A stretch of 64,000 bases of DNA from Pochonia chlamydosporia 170 (lineage: Eukaryota; Ascomycota; Sordariomycetes; Hypocreales; Clavicipitaceae): NCBI RefSeq assembly GCF_001653235.2, contig NC_035790.1:3410001-3474000 (forward strand). Reading direction: 5' to 3'. This document shows positions 23,912 through 36,200 of this stretch, one piece after another. How positions within the stretch are numbered: the stretch's first letter is position 1; each line of letters starts with the position of its first letter. The notes beneath the pieces were generated by a model. The model saw only the letters and a list, made by a program, of their open reading frames with translations, had not been told where the DNA came from and ran no database searches. The translations under genes were made by a program, and so were the position numbers.

Positions 23912-25927
23912 ATGGCTTCCGAACCGCCGTTTACGTTGGCCACACGGCGGAGACTCCTGCGCGACATTGCAGAACTCCAGGAGAAGCCGTACGCCAATAT
24001 CAAGCTGCACCTCGTTGACCTGACCAAAGCGTGTCTTATCCTCAGCCCCGAAGGATATCGCCGCTTACATCTGACGGTTCATCTGAATGATAATTATCCG
24101 CTTTCGGCGCCGTGGGTGACCATACAGACCCGAATTCATCATCCGAATGTATTTGGCAACTATATCTGCGCGTCTATTCTCAACACCAGTGAGGGCTATA
24201 CGCCTGCCTATACACTCAAAGGGATATGTATCCAGCTGCTCAGTTTCTTTGGCAGCGACAGCATAGAACAAACTGGTGGCGGCTGGTCCGTCGACCTTAA
24301 AGACTTCAAGCATGGTAATGTAGGGGAACAGGAGTGCCGCTTTCAATGTCCTGATTGCAAGTTCGACAGCACTCGTGATACCGCTACGACTGAGGACCAG
24401 CCTCAGAGCAGACGGAGTAGAAAAAGACAAAGGGCGAGGCAAAGGGCTGCAGCTCTAACGGAGGTTAGCTTGCCTACACAATCTCCGCGAACATCATCAG
24501 CCGCATATATCGCTGGGCTTCCAGACGAACTACTGCTGGAGACCTTGGATCACCTCGATTTCGAAGACCTCATGTCCTTTTCACAGGCCTGGCCACGGGT
24601 TGAAACTCTTGTTCAGACATACGACTTGGTGCGCAGCCGCGATCTGCAATGCTTTGTTTTGAAGGAAACGTATAGACGGCTACTGCTTGGTATTGGTGTT
24701 TCCGTCGTCAGGGGCGGCACACTGCAATCCGAATTCGACTTGATTTCCGGAAGGGCATTCCATCAGCTTAAAATTCGGGAATCAGTCCACGGCATTCCCT
24801 TTCAGAACTGGCTCCCGTTGCCCATTTCATATCCACACTGGCGGCAGGTTCACCCACACATCATGAGGTCTCTCACTCAACTTGCAGAAAGAATGAATCT
24901 CCCCAACAATATACCCAAGGTGAAGGTCGTATTCGCCTTTATGACCGACATTGTTGTACGTCTAAACCTGGATGTGGAAGGACAAGCCCCGAGAAGTAGC
25001 CAGAGGAACAAGGAGGGTCAATATTTTGCCCGCAAGAGTACCCTTCGGCATGCGTCTGAAAAGGCCATCGAATCGTACTTTCACTTGTATCATCTACTCC
25101 TCTGTCTCGCAACAGGACCTGGTGGCAAGGCCGTTGTAGAAGAGGCGAACAGGATGATCACCTCCTTTATGGACGGCAAGCGAAGCAAGGACCACGTACC
25201 TAACCTTGGCCATCTCCTCACTGCCTTGCACATCAGCGACGTGGAGGTTACCGTTGCGCTCAGGAAGGCAATCATCACCGAAACCATCACCCGGAACGTC
25301 GTCTGGCTGCTGGACGGCAAGGGCGCCGGCTTCGCAGAGCTGGGGTTCTTGGAAGACGACGACATATCGTATTATCGGCTCAAGAAGACATTTCAGGGGA
25401 GTCGAACATCGTACCGGCTGTTGATGTTTTCGGAACTATTCCGCCGCACCGCACGTCCTTCATCGAGCACCGATTCTGGGAAATCCCTCGTCGAAATTCG
25501 CAATGAGCTATTCACTCGTCATGGCGGGCCGCCTCCAGGCGCCGCAGCAAAGTTGGCATCTGAAGTACGGCGCTTACAGAAAATTGACGAGTTTCCTACT
25601 TTCCTCCAAGAAATGGGGCTGACGGCTATCCCTGGCGCGAAGAACTTTACGACAGTGTTGCGTGATACAGTTCGTGCGAGCGTTGCAAAGGGCTATAGCT
25701 GTGGTGGCGATCAGAGGAGATTGCTGCGTTTGCGGATTTCGCGGGACGACGAGATTGATGTAGATGCTGCAATCGAGAAGTTCTATGGTAAGGACAGGGT
25801 CGGATTGTATAGGGGAGAGACAGTAAGCCGAATTGTCTCGGAGGTGAATAGTGGAAAGTTGACTTTCTTCCCACGGAGAAACGACGCGGTCAAGTCGAGT
25901 CGTAGAAGGGGTGGACAATACAGGTAG
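23912..25927 (+). CDS. E2-like (UBC-fold) domain fused to an F-box, with long unknown C-terminus
   Basis: Intronless ORF; the first ATG in frame is at 23912 and gives 671 aa. Residues about 5-115 resemble a ubiquitin-conjugating enzyme: the H77-P-N79 motif is followed by GNYICASIL, with Cys86 where E2s carry the catalytic cysteine, then a YTPAYTLKGICIQLL segment like the E2 helix after the active site. A small CxxxCxxC cluster (Cys142, 146, 149) and an Arg/Lys-rich linker (167-180) follow. Residues about 200-237 (GLPDELLLETLDHLDFEDL) fit an F-box, the Skp1-binding module of SCF ubiquitin ligases. The remaining 430 residues contain no domain I recognise. If both modules work, one polypeptide would join an E2 activity to an SCF adaptor. 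The E2 call rests on motif match and may be an inactive UBC-like fold. Confidence 0.75.
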   Translation: MASEPPFTLATRRRLLRDIAELQEKPYANIKLHLVDLTKACLILSPEGYRRLHLTVHLNDNYPLSAPWVTIQTRIHHPNVFGNYICASILNTSEGYTPAYTLKGICIQLLSFFGSDSIEQTGGGWSVDLKDFKHGNVGEQECRFQCPDCKFDSTRDTATTEDQPQSRRSRKRQRARQRAAALTEVSLPTQSPRTSSAAYIAGLPDELLLETLDHLDFEDLMSFSQAWPRVETLVQTYDLVRSRDLQCFVLKETYRRLLLGIGVSVVRGGTLQSEFDLISGRAFHQLKIRESVHGIPFQNWLPLPISYPHWRQVHPHIMRSLTQLAERMNLPNNIPKVKVVFAFMTDIVVRLNLDVEGQAPRSSQRNKEGQYFARKSTLRHASEKAIESYFHLYHLLLCLATGPGGKAVVEEANRMITSFMDGKRSKDHVPNLGHLLTALHISDVEVTVALRKAIITETITRNVVWLLDGKGAGFAELGFLEDDDISYYRLKKTFQGSRTSYRLLMFSELFRRTARPSSSTDSGKSLVEIRNELFTRHGGPPPGAAAKLASEVRRLQKIDEFPTFLQEMGLTAIPGAKNFTTVLRDTVRASVAKGYSCGGDQRRLLRLRISRDDEIDVDAAIEKFYGKDRVGLYRGETVSRIVSEVNSGKLTFFPRRNDAVKSSRRRGGQYR

Positions 25928-26179
25928 TCTGTAAACTTTCCGGATGCTGGAAATGCTCTGGAGCTGACGTTTGGCTGCGGAAAAGAGAGTCTGGGCGATG
26001 TATTTTAGTGTAACTCGAGTAGCGTTGCAGGTTCAGACCTTTACGCTATGAAATTATTAGCACCGCCAGTCAAAATACAAAGACAATTACAAACGGGCTA
26101 TAGCATACTGAAATGGAAACGGCTCTGATAAACAAGGGTTTCTAGATGTTTGGAAACATTATGGTTTGGGCGCCTCTTT

Positions 26180-27685
26180 TTACATGTTCCCCATTATCCA
26201 CTCATCATCAGCGAGCGCCTTTGCTGAGGAACGCCTCGAAGGTTCCCATTGGAGTATTTTGCGCATCATGGCGAGAAACTTCTCTCGACTCTCACCTTCC
26301 AGACTAGTCTCTTTCTCCTCCAGCGATATGCTATCAGGGAGGGGAATATCTGCACGCAAATCTCCTGTGGAATAGGCGGATCTCTGTCAGCAAGGACAGG
26401 GAGGCTCTTGGTCCAATTTCAGGCGCGATGACCTACCTTTCTCCGTGAAGAACTTATGGCTCGACCTTCCCGCACGGAGAAGCGCCTGTGAAGGCTGTCC
26501 AAGCAAGCCAGTTATCTCAGCAAGATGCGCCCTGCTCCGGTAGGTCTGATGCTCTGGGTCGAAACCCGTAAACAAGTGTTGACCTTCAAAGAGATCCCAG
26601 ATCTGAGGAGACACCACGCAGACAAATCAGCTCTCGAATTTGAAAGACTCCACGCTAGGTTGGAAGGCTTACCATGCAACCGGTGTTCCATATGTCGACT
26701 TCATATGACCACGGTGCCTCCAAGATGACTTCAGGTGCTCTGTATATATCAGGCTGTACATCTTCAAAATGCTCTACATCTCCGGCAACGGCCGAGCCAA
26801 AATCACAAAGTACGGGAGCGCCCCAATTCTTGGGCATTTGGAGCTCGCGTGACGTATAAACGACTCTACCGTCCACCTCCTTTCGCGGAGACGGGTCGCG
26901 CAGCTCCTGCCCCTCGAATGCACTAAACACTGAGTCGTCATTGACACCAAACATGATATTATCGGCTTTTATATCTACCCGGCAATAGTTTAGCAACGTT
27001 CCTAGCGGCTGCAAGGGCCACAGCCTTCGTTCCAACCTTGATACGCACCTGTGTGGATAATCCGGCATTCGCTATGCAAAAAGTCCAAAGCAAGAAAGAG
27101 GCGGCGAAGGACAAAGACGAGAACAGGTGCAGGCAGTCTCATCACTGGGTTGCGGCGAAGAAAAGTCAATACGCTCTCCCACAGCGGAGGATGAACCAAG
27201 CACCGATGGCATCCATCTGGGCCAGCAACGTCAAAGGAGTCGAGAAGTTCTCTAACAGCACCGCGACCGGGATGCTTTGGGGACGATGCCGAAATTCGCT
27301 TGTACATTGTGAGTTCGTGATCCAGCTGCCCGCCTAGAGACTTTGCATTTATGAATAGCTTCAGTGCTACATGCCGACGACCTCTTCGTGTGCCGTCAGT
27401 TGGATGGCAATTTCAGTTGTGGACAGAATGAAGAATATCTTACAGCAAGTCGCGTGCCAACCAAACCGTGGAACTCGCTCCGAATCCAAGCTTGCCAACA
27501 ATCTGATATTGATCTCTGAGGACTTCTCCAATACGAGCCGGATAGTAACGCGATGCAATGTAGTCGGGGAAGAGCTCCTCCTCTATCTTCTCTGTTGATG
27601 GGATTCGCGTGAAGTTGGGGTTGGAGAAGCTAAGAGGCTGCCATGTCCGACCAGGCAAAGCTAACCGCCGAAGAAATGACGCCAT
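26180..27685 (-). CDS. SRPK-like serine/threonine protein kinase
   Basis: Predicted kinase of the SR-protein-kinase-like group that is strongly expanded in filamentous ascomycetes; substrate unknown. Five exons on the minus strand: 27685-27444, 27383-27049, 26974-26673, 26602-26437 and 26364-26180. Phase is correct throughout and the product is 409 aa. The glycine loop is GKLGFGASSTVW, followed by the VALKLF lysine. The catalytic loop is H191-T-D193-IKADN198, which has the HTDIKxDN form diagnostic of SRPKs. DFG is at 250-252, then PDIYRAPEVIL and a DIWNTGCM segment. The usual SRPK spacer is short. The start is set at the ATG preceding FLRRLALPGRTW; a longer in-frame ATG exists at 27811. The gene is divergent from the aldehyde dehydrogenase. 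Confidence 0.92.
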
Positions 27686-28223
27686 ACGCAGCTGAATTGC
27701 AAGGAAAGGTGAGTACGATGTCGTAAGATTGCGAGTCTTCGACGTAATTGCACAAGCAGAATCCAGGACGTACGTTTGATGTCTTGTGTGTCCTGACCTG
27801 GATGGATGCATTGATGAGGTTCAACATTGAATGTGGTTGCAAGATGCTCGCCCCACTTACCCGTCACTTCATCAAACTTCATCTCAGCGATAAGCGAAAA
27901 TAACCCATGCAATGAGGCGCCGCGGATGTAATCAGTCGAAATATTCCGTATTCTTCTTGAACAACAGTGTACCACTAGTGGGGATTGGTTGTGCAAGGAA
28001 AAGCATCATGCCCAGATGTCGGAAATGCGGCTCCAATTCCGAACTTACACAAGATGCCGAGTCTCGCCTTCCAAGCTCATGTTTGCATGTCCCGAGTTTC
28101 CGAGCCCAGAAAGTAGAATAAAACTTAAATGGATGTGTGAGCATTACTTCAATTACCATGTAGCCACTCGTCGTATTTCTTCTAATAGTCTCGGAGCATA
28201 ACGTATCCTGAACCACTATCATC
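27686..28223. other. Divergent promoter, kinase / aldehyde dehydrogenase
   Basis: About 540 nt between two divergent starts. Several overlapping short frames on both strands look like chance. No clear TATA box. Confidence 0.5.
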
Positions 28224-29809
28224 ATGGCTGAAGTCACTCTCACTGGTGTCGGTGGCATCTCCATCACAGGCACGTTTTCTGGTCAAAACAACAAGTCAGT
28301 ACAATACTAATCAAAATTGCAGTACCAACTGGTCTCTTCATAGACAACAAATTCATTCCAGCCAGCGCCAACTCCACCATAAATATAGAGAACCCCCTCA
28401 CATGCAGCAACCTCGCAACAGTGTCGGCAGCACAGAACGAAGATATTGACCGCGCCGTTCAAAGCTCAACACTAGCCTTTTCATCGTGGAAACGAGAGAG
28501 TCCTAGTTTCCGACGCGCTCTGCTTCTCAAATTGGCAGACCTGATTGAGAGAGATGCATCCATCATCGCGTCCCTCGAGGCCATTGACGCTGGCATCTTG
28601 TACCGAGACTCCATGGGCATGAACATACCACAAGCCCTAGAGAACTTGAAATACTTTGCAGGATGGGCAGACAAGGTAGACGGACTAACATTAACCATCC
28701 CGGGAGGCATGGCATATACCAGACGAGAACCCATTGGCGTATGCGCCGCCATTATACCGTGGAATGCGCCATTGTATGCATCACCCATCCTGTCATGAAG
28801 CAATGTGACTTACACGAATGGTAGGATGATAACCATCTGGAAGCTGGCACCAGCTCTTGCCGCCGGCAACACAATCATCATCAAAACACCAGAAATGTGT
28901 CCTTTGTACGGCCAAAAGCTCGGGCAACTCATAGCCGAAGCCGGGATTCCGCCTGGTGTCGTCAACATCGTATGCGGGCTAGGTGGTGTTGCTGGCGCCG
29001 CGCTTTCCGCTCACACAAGTATAAGAAAGATCTCCTTCACAGGTAGCCCCGGCGTTGGCAGACAAATCCTAGCCACATCAGCACGAACGAATTTGAAAAG
29101 AGTCACGCTCGAGCTAGGTGGAAAGGGAGCTTCCATTGTGTTTGACGATGCGGACTGGGAGAACGCCCTCTTCTGGACAACCATGGGCATCACCGTCAAC
29201 AACGGCCAGGTTTGCATTGCCGGAAGCCGGATATACGTCCAGGACACCATCTACGACAAATTCATACAGGAGTTCTCCAAGCGGGTTAGCGAGGCTGTGC
29301 ATGGCGACCCTCTCATCGCTGAGACGACCAAAGGCCCTGTGATCAACCGCGCGCAGCGGGACAAGATCCTCTCTTACATCGACCTTGGTAAGAGCTCCGG
29401 GGCGAAGCTCATTGCTGGGGGTGAGCCGTTCCCCAGCGATGGACATTTTGTTGCCAATACGGCTTTCGCGGACGTTTCGGATGATGCTCGAATCATGAAA
29501 GAAGAAGTATTTGGGCCACTTGCCTGCATTGCGCCATTCATAGCCGAGGAGGAAGTTGTGAGGAGGGCCAACGACACCGCCTTTGGGCTCAGCGCGGCAG
29601 TCTTCACTAATGACTTGAACAGAGCGTATCGGGTTGCGGAGGCGATGGAAGCTGGACAGGTTACTGTGAATAATTGGGGTGCTGTGCATGCGAATACGCC
29701 GTTTGGGGGTGTCAAGGAGAGTGGCTTTGGGCGTGATATGGGTAAGGAGGCGTTGGATGAGTGGACATCTGTGAAGACTGTGAAGTGGCATATTCTGGGC
29801 TCTACGTGA
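28224..29809 (+). CDS. NAD(P)-dependent aldehyde dehydrogenase (ALDH1/2-like)
   Basis: Oxidises an aldehyde to the acid; substrate not evident. Three exons, about 28224-28281, 28323-28773 and 28825-29809, give 497 aa, the family norm. Glu266 (LELGGKG) and Cys300 (NNGQVCIAG) occupy the general-base and nucleophile positions known as 268 and 302 in mammalian ALDH2. FTGSPGVGRQ is the dinucleotide-binding GxTxxG segment, and PWNAP and EEVFGP are typical. Intron 1 is uncertain: the chosen donor (GTCAAA at 28282) gives a 41-nt intron with a good TACTAAT branch site, while another donor would change a few N-terminal residues. No peroxisomal signal at the C-terminus (ends GST). Confidence 0.92.
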
Positions 29810-30738
29810 TTTGGATGCATGTATTGGGATTTAGACATTGATATGCGACGAATATCAACACTGGGCGTACAAGTAAGTATCTATGGCTCTGGCCAACATA
29901 GCCAGTATAGTAGGTTGCGAGACACTTTTATGACGATGGGGCTTGATGTTTTCTCTCGCAACTTGACATTCCTAATATTCTCGTGAAACCTAAAGTCATG
30001 TACCGTGATGACGAAACGTGAGTCAGAACAACACGCCTCCCGAGCGGGATGTAAGCCGGAACCGGATGCAAATTCCGACAAGGCTTTCCGCCGCGAGTGT
30101 TGAATAAGCCAATGGTAAGTCTTTGAGAGAGCCGTGGTATCAGAATGTACGGCAAGACCTCACATTGGCTTGGATTCAGAAGAAAAGGCATTCATTAAGC
30201 GGCGCATTTTGGCTGTCAGAGCAGGTTGCGTCTCATACATTTCTCTGTTGATTGAGAGCACTCATTAGTAAGAGTCAAGATGTGCAATGCCCTGCAGCAC
30301 AAATAGGCACTAATCAGACCCGAAAAGTTCCTTCCATACTAACGCTGACGTTTTCATTTAAACTGATAATATTTGAACTAGGATCTGTTTCCTATGTCAT
30401 GGGCTCTTCGATACATTACCATCACAAGTCTAGCTGAACATACAAAATTCTTTCGCATACTACTACCGTACATCTCAAGTATAAATAAATAGCAATCTAA
30501 TATATTAGATCTGCAATTCATAGCCTCATAGCATTGGCTCTCATTCCCCAGCCAAAGTCTAGTCGTACATCATTTACACCCAAGACATTGCATGTGGAAC
30601 ACCATCGGGTCATGTTCACCACATGCACACCATCCTTCACCACAACATATGCGCTTCTCACGCCCATCCCTGATAACCAATCAGACCCAAGTCATGAATC
30701 AACAGATGTCAAGTCTCTAGTTCAGTTCAATTTTGGCG

Positions 30739-30936
30739 TCATGGGTTTCGCGTCGCAGCGGTTTGTCGCGCTCCCTCCCGCGTCTGCCATCTTTTAGAAG
30801 CGCAAGGCCCAGTTGTAGAAGTTGTCAATGGTTTCGACGCAATGGACTCCCGTATGATGATGTCGTTGTCGTGGAGTAAAGGGGCGGCCATGGCGGCGGC
30901 TGCGAGGATGAAAGAGATGAGGCAGGTGGGAAGCAT
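30739..30936 (-). CDS. Putative small secreted peptide
   Basis: 65-aa ORF. Residues 1-18 form a good signal peptide (MLPTCLISFILAAAAMAA). The mature part of about 47 residues is polar and basic with a single cysteine and no known motif. A minus-strand TATATAA lies at 31052-31043, about 107 nt before the ATG, the same spacing seen at two other genes in this window. In another frame the same 3' stretch reads ETIDNFYNWALRF and stops, so a missed intron or frameshift could give a different C-terminus. Real gene status is uncertain. Confidence 0.4.
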   Translation of the reverse strand: MLPTCLISFILAAAAMAAPLLHDNDIIIRESIASKPLTTSTTGPCASKRWQTREGARQTAATRNP

Positions 30937-31042
30937 TTTTTCGCTGTGAAGGTTAAGTTCTGTTGATCAAGGTGTATGAGGCGAGTGTTTCGATATTCTG
31001 TATGTGCGATGGCGATACTCATCATGTACGTAATTCCGAGCG

Positions 31043-31052
31043 GGTTATATAC
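31043..31052 (-). promoter_or_regulatory. Candidate TATA box of the small secreted peptide gene
   Basis: Minus-strand GTATATAACC, about 107 nt upstream of the ATG at 30936. Confidence 0.35.
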
Positions 31053-31566
31053 CTTTTTACAGCTAAAGAAGATTCGGCCTCTGAGACACAAAGTAGCTGT
31101 CGTGGGAGCCTTGATGTAAATAGCATAGCAAACAAGGCCATGTTTGCGGCGAGACAGGTCTGTAGTTTCGATGTTCTGGGTCCAACCGAAGGTTTACATC
31201 GCTTTTACAAGGCAGTTTGTCTTGACAATAAGGGCCAAACATTGTAGTCTTCAATAGGGCTGAATAGCGTCTTGTTGGGACGGGCGACTCGGTCAGCTGT
31301 GCATGTGACAAATGGCCAGCGTTACCAACGACAATGAAGGGCAAGCATTTGCATTGGTTTTTGAAGGATTGCAGATACAACGTTCAATCCGGGCGTTGTC
31401 AAGGCTGCAATATCTCAGCAAAGCGACTTTCAGCAAGTTGAGGGTACGGCGCACCTCTCGAACTTTCTCGGCCACGGTCAAGTTAACATCGTCCACTGTC
31501 GGACTTGATACAATATCAAGCATCTTGGTGGCAATCTTGCAATTACATCCGTAACGGGCCCTTGCA

Positions 31567-33280
31567 CTAAGCAAATAGAGGCAAAGACTCTGCCATGGAG
31601 ACCACTGCATCCAGAGTCTTGATATACCCAACCTCGCCATCATTTAAATCATTCTGCTTCCAGATCCTTTCGATCATCCCCGTAATCAGCGGAACATGAG
31701 TCCCCCTGCGCTGTGTTCCGCTACCCGTTTCTGTCAAAAGATCCCATATCTGCATTCTTTGCTCATCCTCGCTTGCTTCACAGGCTATTATAAACAATGG
31801 CCATGCACTCTCGCAAGAACCTAGTTTCCGCAGCAGCAAAATACCTTCTCGTATTAATCGTTTGTGAGAGAACGACAACGGAGACAAGTTAAACACGACG
31901 CGATTAACATAAATCAACGCCGCGCAGCGATAGAGATGTGCCAGCGCCTTTTGGCGGGGCAGGGAACCCAACGTGTCGGTAAAGGGGCCGTAGTCGCCAA
32001 TGGCACCGTAAATGTTTGCTTGGAGAGCTTGGATACATTTTATCTCGGCGTCGGTGTACTTTATGGCTGCATCCCCAGGGGACGGGCGCTTGCAAACATT
32101 CCGGATTAAGTCGAGGACGTCAATGGGGCATGTAACACTGGCAGTCGACTATAAGATGAGCAAGTTGTATACTTTGATTCCAGCGAGAAACTTACCTGAT
32201 ATGCTACGGGCATGTCCTCAGGCCGATGCGCCAGCGGACCCTTGCAGAAATTGTCCACAGCATCTGCTTCAAGCCAATGCCTTATGCTGAACTCGGACAT
32301 GACCTCATGATAGTAAATCCAATCCATCACAATCGCCGTGTCATTTTGATGCAATTTTGCAGTGACGGCGGCAGCATGAATGATCTTTTTTGCGCCACAC
32401 AGGTAGAAACTCCACTGTTGCCCTGTTGACGGCATATTTGTAACCTTTTGTTCTGTGAGCGTCTTCACCAACCGGTATGCCGCAACACATACCTCGTATT
32501 GATACAGCAACATTGTTGCAATCAGATTCTGCAGTACGCTCTCTCTGTCCAGTCTCAATATATTCCCCTGTAGCATGGAGACAAGGCGCGACTGGTACAT
32601 CAGACTCTGTGAGTGCCCCTGAAGTTGCAAAGAAGACAGCGTCAGCACCCCTTGGAGTGCTACATTTGACGAAGACGGGTCAAACAATGCAACTTTCATG
32701 ACGAACTGTGCCAATTCCTCGTCAATAATCGGCGCCAAGATTCGCCATCTAAACTCATTGACTACAAAAGGTCAGATGCATGCATTGTGAGTGTCGCAGG
32801 TCACATACAGTAATCTAGCAGCCGAGCATTGCTCCTCGAGAGAAACGACGACGAAAGGTACGGCAGGTGCGGTACACGCATCGCGTGCAGATAGTCATCT
32901 ACTAGGTCAGCGAGGCGTTGCTGATTGCGCAGATCATCCTTACCGATACTCTGTTGTTCCTGCAGAACCTGAGAGAGGGACACATCCCACGAGGACGTGT
33001 TCAAAAACACTGCCTTTCTTGCTCGGAATATTCGGGACTTAACGGGCAGGGGCTTAGAAAAGTGATGTACGATCGCTCGCCTGTTGTCACCCTCGCGTGG
33101 CCAGGACAATTGGACGCCATAACCACGACAAAGCTGCCTGGACTTGATGCAGTTGTGGCAGATAGGTTGATGCATGTCACATCGAACCTTTCGAGCTGCA
33201 CGGAGGTAATAAGCTTCCGAATTTTCAATTTATGATAGGGGTTTCTGACCTCTGCATGTCCAACAGCCCTTGACTCCCAT
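31567..33280 (-). CDS. Zn2Cys6 transcription factor with fungal-specific regulatory domain
   Basis: Nuclear regulator of unknown targets. Four exons on the minus strand: 33280-33250, 33195-32809, 32761-32196 and 32148-31567, giving 521 aa in phase. The first exon is 31 nt and encodes MGVKGCWTCR. The intron splits the zinc cluster, which continues ARKVRCDMHQPICHNC and then a final cysteine in QLCRGYG, so all six cysteines are present. A helical region follows with features of the Fungal_trans_2 type (for example LLDYFNEFRWRILAP). Without the short first exon the protein would lose the first two zinc ligands, a common mis-annotation. No neighbouring metabolic cluster indicates its targets. Confidence 0.9.
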
Positions 33281-36200
33281 TGTGATGGATTAGAGATGCT
33301 GGCTGTGAAGCACTCGCCAGGGTTGGTACTACATCATTCTTGCACAATACCTCCTGACCTCTTGGGCGCTGACAGCAGGTGGTAATGCGGTATGTGAGAT
33401 GGGACGAGGCTGTCTGGTAATATGCTAGATAGAATCTGGTAAGCCCGATGGTGAAGCATTGAGTATGAATCTCCTAGGCATCGCTGACTAATTTGAATGA
33501 TTGATTTCTTCAGGGTGACAACCTACCTACCTTTAAGAAGGTATTCAAAGACTGCACGACAACTTGGGGGTAAACCGGATTAAATGTCATATTTTATTCT
33601 CAACAATCGATAAATAGAATGCATGAGACAGCTTAATCACGAGAAAGAGTATCTGTATCTCAATATCGTTGAGATTCACTTGGGCAAAGAAGCAAATCCT
33701 ACCCTACATCTACATTACGAAGACGCGTGGTTTTCCGATTGCAGCCATCAAGACAACAAATCTGCGCCTCGTACTCCATAATGTCAGATTGATTAATTGG
33801 TCCACCTCTCGTATCTCAATTCAGGCACATGTAACATCACTCTGCACCGAACGAGCCCCAAATGTACTCCTCACACAAGGTGCAACGACACACAGCGTTC
33901 CACCCGCGGGTAGTGCAAAATGCCCAATATAAGTGTCAGATTGCTTGAAAAGCCCGCGCCGCCTTTGTCATTAGTAATGGCCATTGGTACGAGCAAAGCA
34001 CGACTTACAAAGGATTGCATAAATTTTATAAATCCGCCGGCAAAGATCTTCTTGCAAGTCCAAATATGACGGCGCGTTGCACCATGTACTTGCTGCACCG
34101 GCGGTACGGAAAGGATGCTGTCTCATGCACAAGGCATCCATAAACACCGGTAGAAAATCTTCTGTTTGCGCGATGCGAACGCCAGTATCTACGGAATACG
34201 CAGAAGACCTGAAATTGACACTAATGGCGGACCAGTGCGCGGTCAAAGCACCGTGATGACGCTCTCGTTATCAGAAGAGAGCCGTCATGTTTCTTCCATT
34301 TGACGGGACCACCAGACCTTTTCGGTGCAACGCGAATACCAAATCGCGAGGAAGCCTGCTACGCCTGATTCTTTGGGTGCAACGTCGGATTTGTGCCTGG
34401 ACCACCAGTCTGCCCCAGACCTAATTCCCGGGACGATCCTCTGCTCGCCCAAGGCCATGGGTTAGCCAGCTTTCTCAACCGAGCCACTCTTGATCTCGTT
34501 CTTCTAAAGTGGGTTGATGTTCACTGTCGTATTACGGGGACACAGACGATAGATATATGACAGGTAATAAGCGCACAGGCTTATTTTGGCCAAACAATGT
34601 TCAGGATTTACCTCATATTGCCAAAAGCCCGGTGTGTGCCCCCTTGCAGGATCATGCGGTCCTGAGTGCTGTGCAGAACACTCACGAGAAGCTCAGCATC
34701 AACAACCTGACAGTCACCCAGCTAGGTTGAATGGGTTGCTTACCAAAAAAAATAGAAAGGCAAAGTCCGTGAACCAGCTGCGTCCAACATTAAGCAGCGG
34801 AGGCGGGGATCGACACATGTTTCAAAAGCATGCTGTCTCTCCTTGGCTGTCGGTTTGATTGCCGGAGAGTGGCACCAAACTGTCGAATCAGCAACTATGC
34901 CTGATGTCTCTAAAATAAGACAGACAGAAAGACCCTTCCTGTGCTACTAACCAGTCCTGCGAAAAGGGAGAACATGACGGCGCCAGAAAGTCTTACTGGC
35001 TACGCACTCAAGCAAGAATAAGCAACAATAGGTACGGAGTAGTTCTCGTGTCTGTGCCTACCGTTGTCGTGAAGAATCTGCAACTGGAGGTTAAAATGCA
35101 AAAATAAAACAATAACAAACCCGAACGAGGAGCTCCCGCCCTGTGTGTTCTGTGCGTTCGGAGCATCCTGCAAGAAAGGGTCATTGCAGTTACCAATGTC
35201 CGACAAAGGTGGCGTTCGCTGGCCCCTTCCGTTTCCAAACTGATTGGCGTGGTAAACATGTTGCACCAGACTGATCCGACCTAATTTGTCAAAAAAGTGT
35301 GAGTGAGGATCTTATGACTGGTGGATGACGTCTCATATGCTCAGCTGGTTGGTTGCTCATGGATTCCATGATTGTTGAAGCAATACGCAGTAAACTGGCT
35401 GAAAGCACGCGCGGGGCCGCGCCATCCAGAAATGGATGACAGAAATACATCTCATCCATAGTCATTCTAGGAAGCGAATTGGGCCGTTCCTCTGATGAAA
35501 GTAGCCCGAACCAACAGGTCAGCAATGGAGTCTGGCGAAACTAGCTATGAGCTAATGATGGATTTTCGTTCGAGTAGCACCGGCTTTGCTGGGGGAAATG
35601 GTAAGTTAGAGACAATCCATGGACCGCTGGGTAAAGAGGGCCGGCCCAGATCCACCACGTTCCTGGCCACCCCTGCATGTGGTCTCATGTGGGCCATCAA
35701 TTGATTCTGCCAGGGTCTGGGGAAAGAGGCAAAGACGAGATGGTGACAAGAGTGAGGACGAGGTCGAAACCAAAGAAGCAATCAACAAGACCCGGCCAGA
35801 ATGCCAACACGAGACCTGAGGAGTCATAATGCTCGCATGAGCCGATGTTGATATGGTCGTAATCTCATTCACTACCTGGCTGCGTCGTAGCTTACGTTCC
35901 ATGGATTGAGTAAGGAGAGCTGGAAATGCTATTGACCAGCATCTCAAGAACCTTCAATTGGGGTGGACAGAATGTGTTGACGTCCGTTGACGTTACCGAA
36001 ATTGGCGATAAAAGAAAGAGAACAAAGAAAGAAGTGATGGGTTTCGTTTGCCTTGGAAATCTTATGCAACGGCCTCGTTGGGCCAATCGTGTTGCATCCG
36101 GCTTGCATCCAGGCACATCATCACCAGAACCAGTGATCTGCATGGTGCATCCAGACCTAACACCGGAAGCCCTTGCCCGCACCGTCTTCCATCTACCGCG

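Larger units (their letters stand above)
29810..31566. other. Intergenic region with one small putative gene
   Basis: About 1.75 kb between convergent genes, AT-rich. It contains a 65-codon secreted-peptide ORF (30936-30739, minus) with a TATA box. Nothing else recognised. Confidence 0.5.
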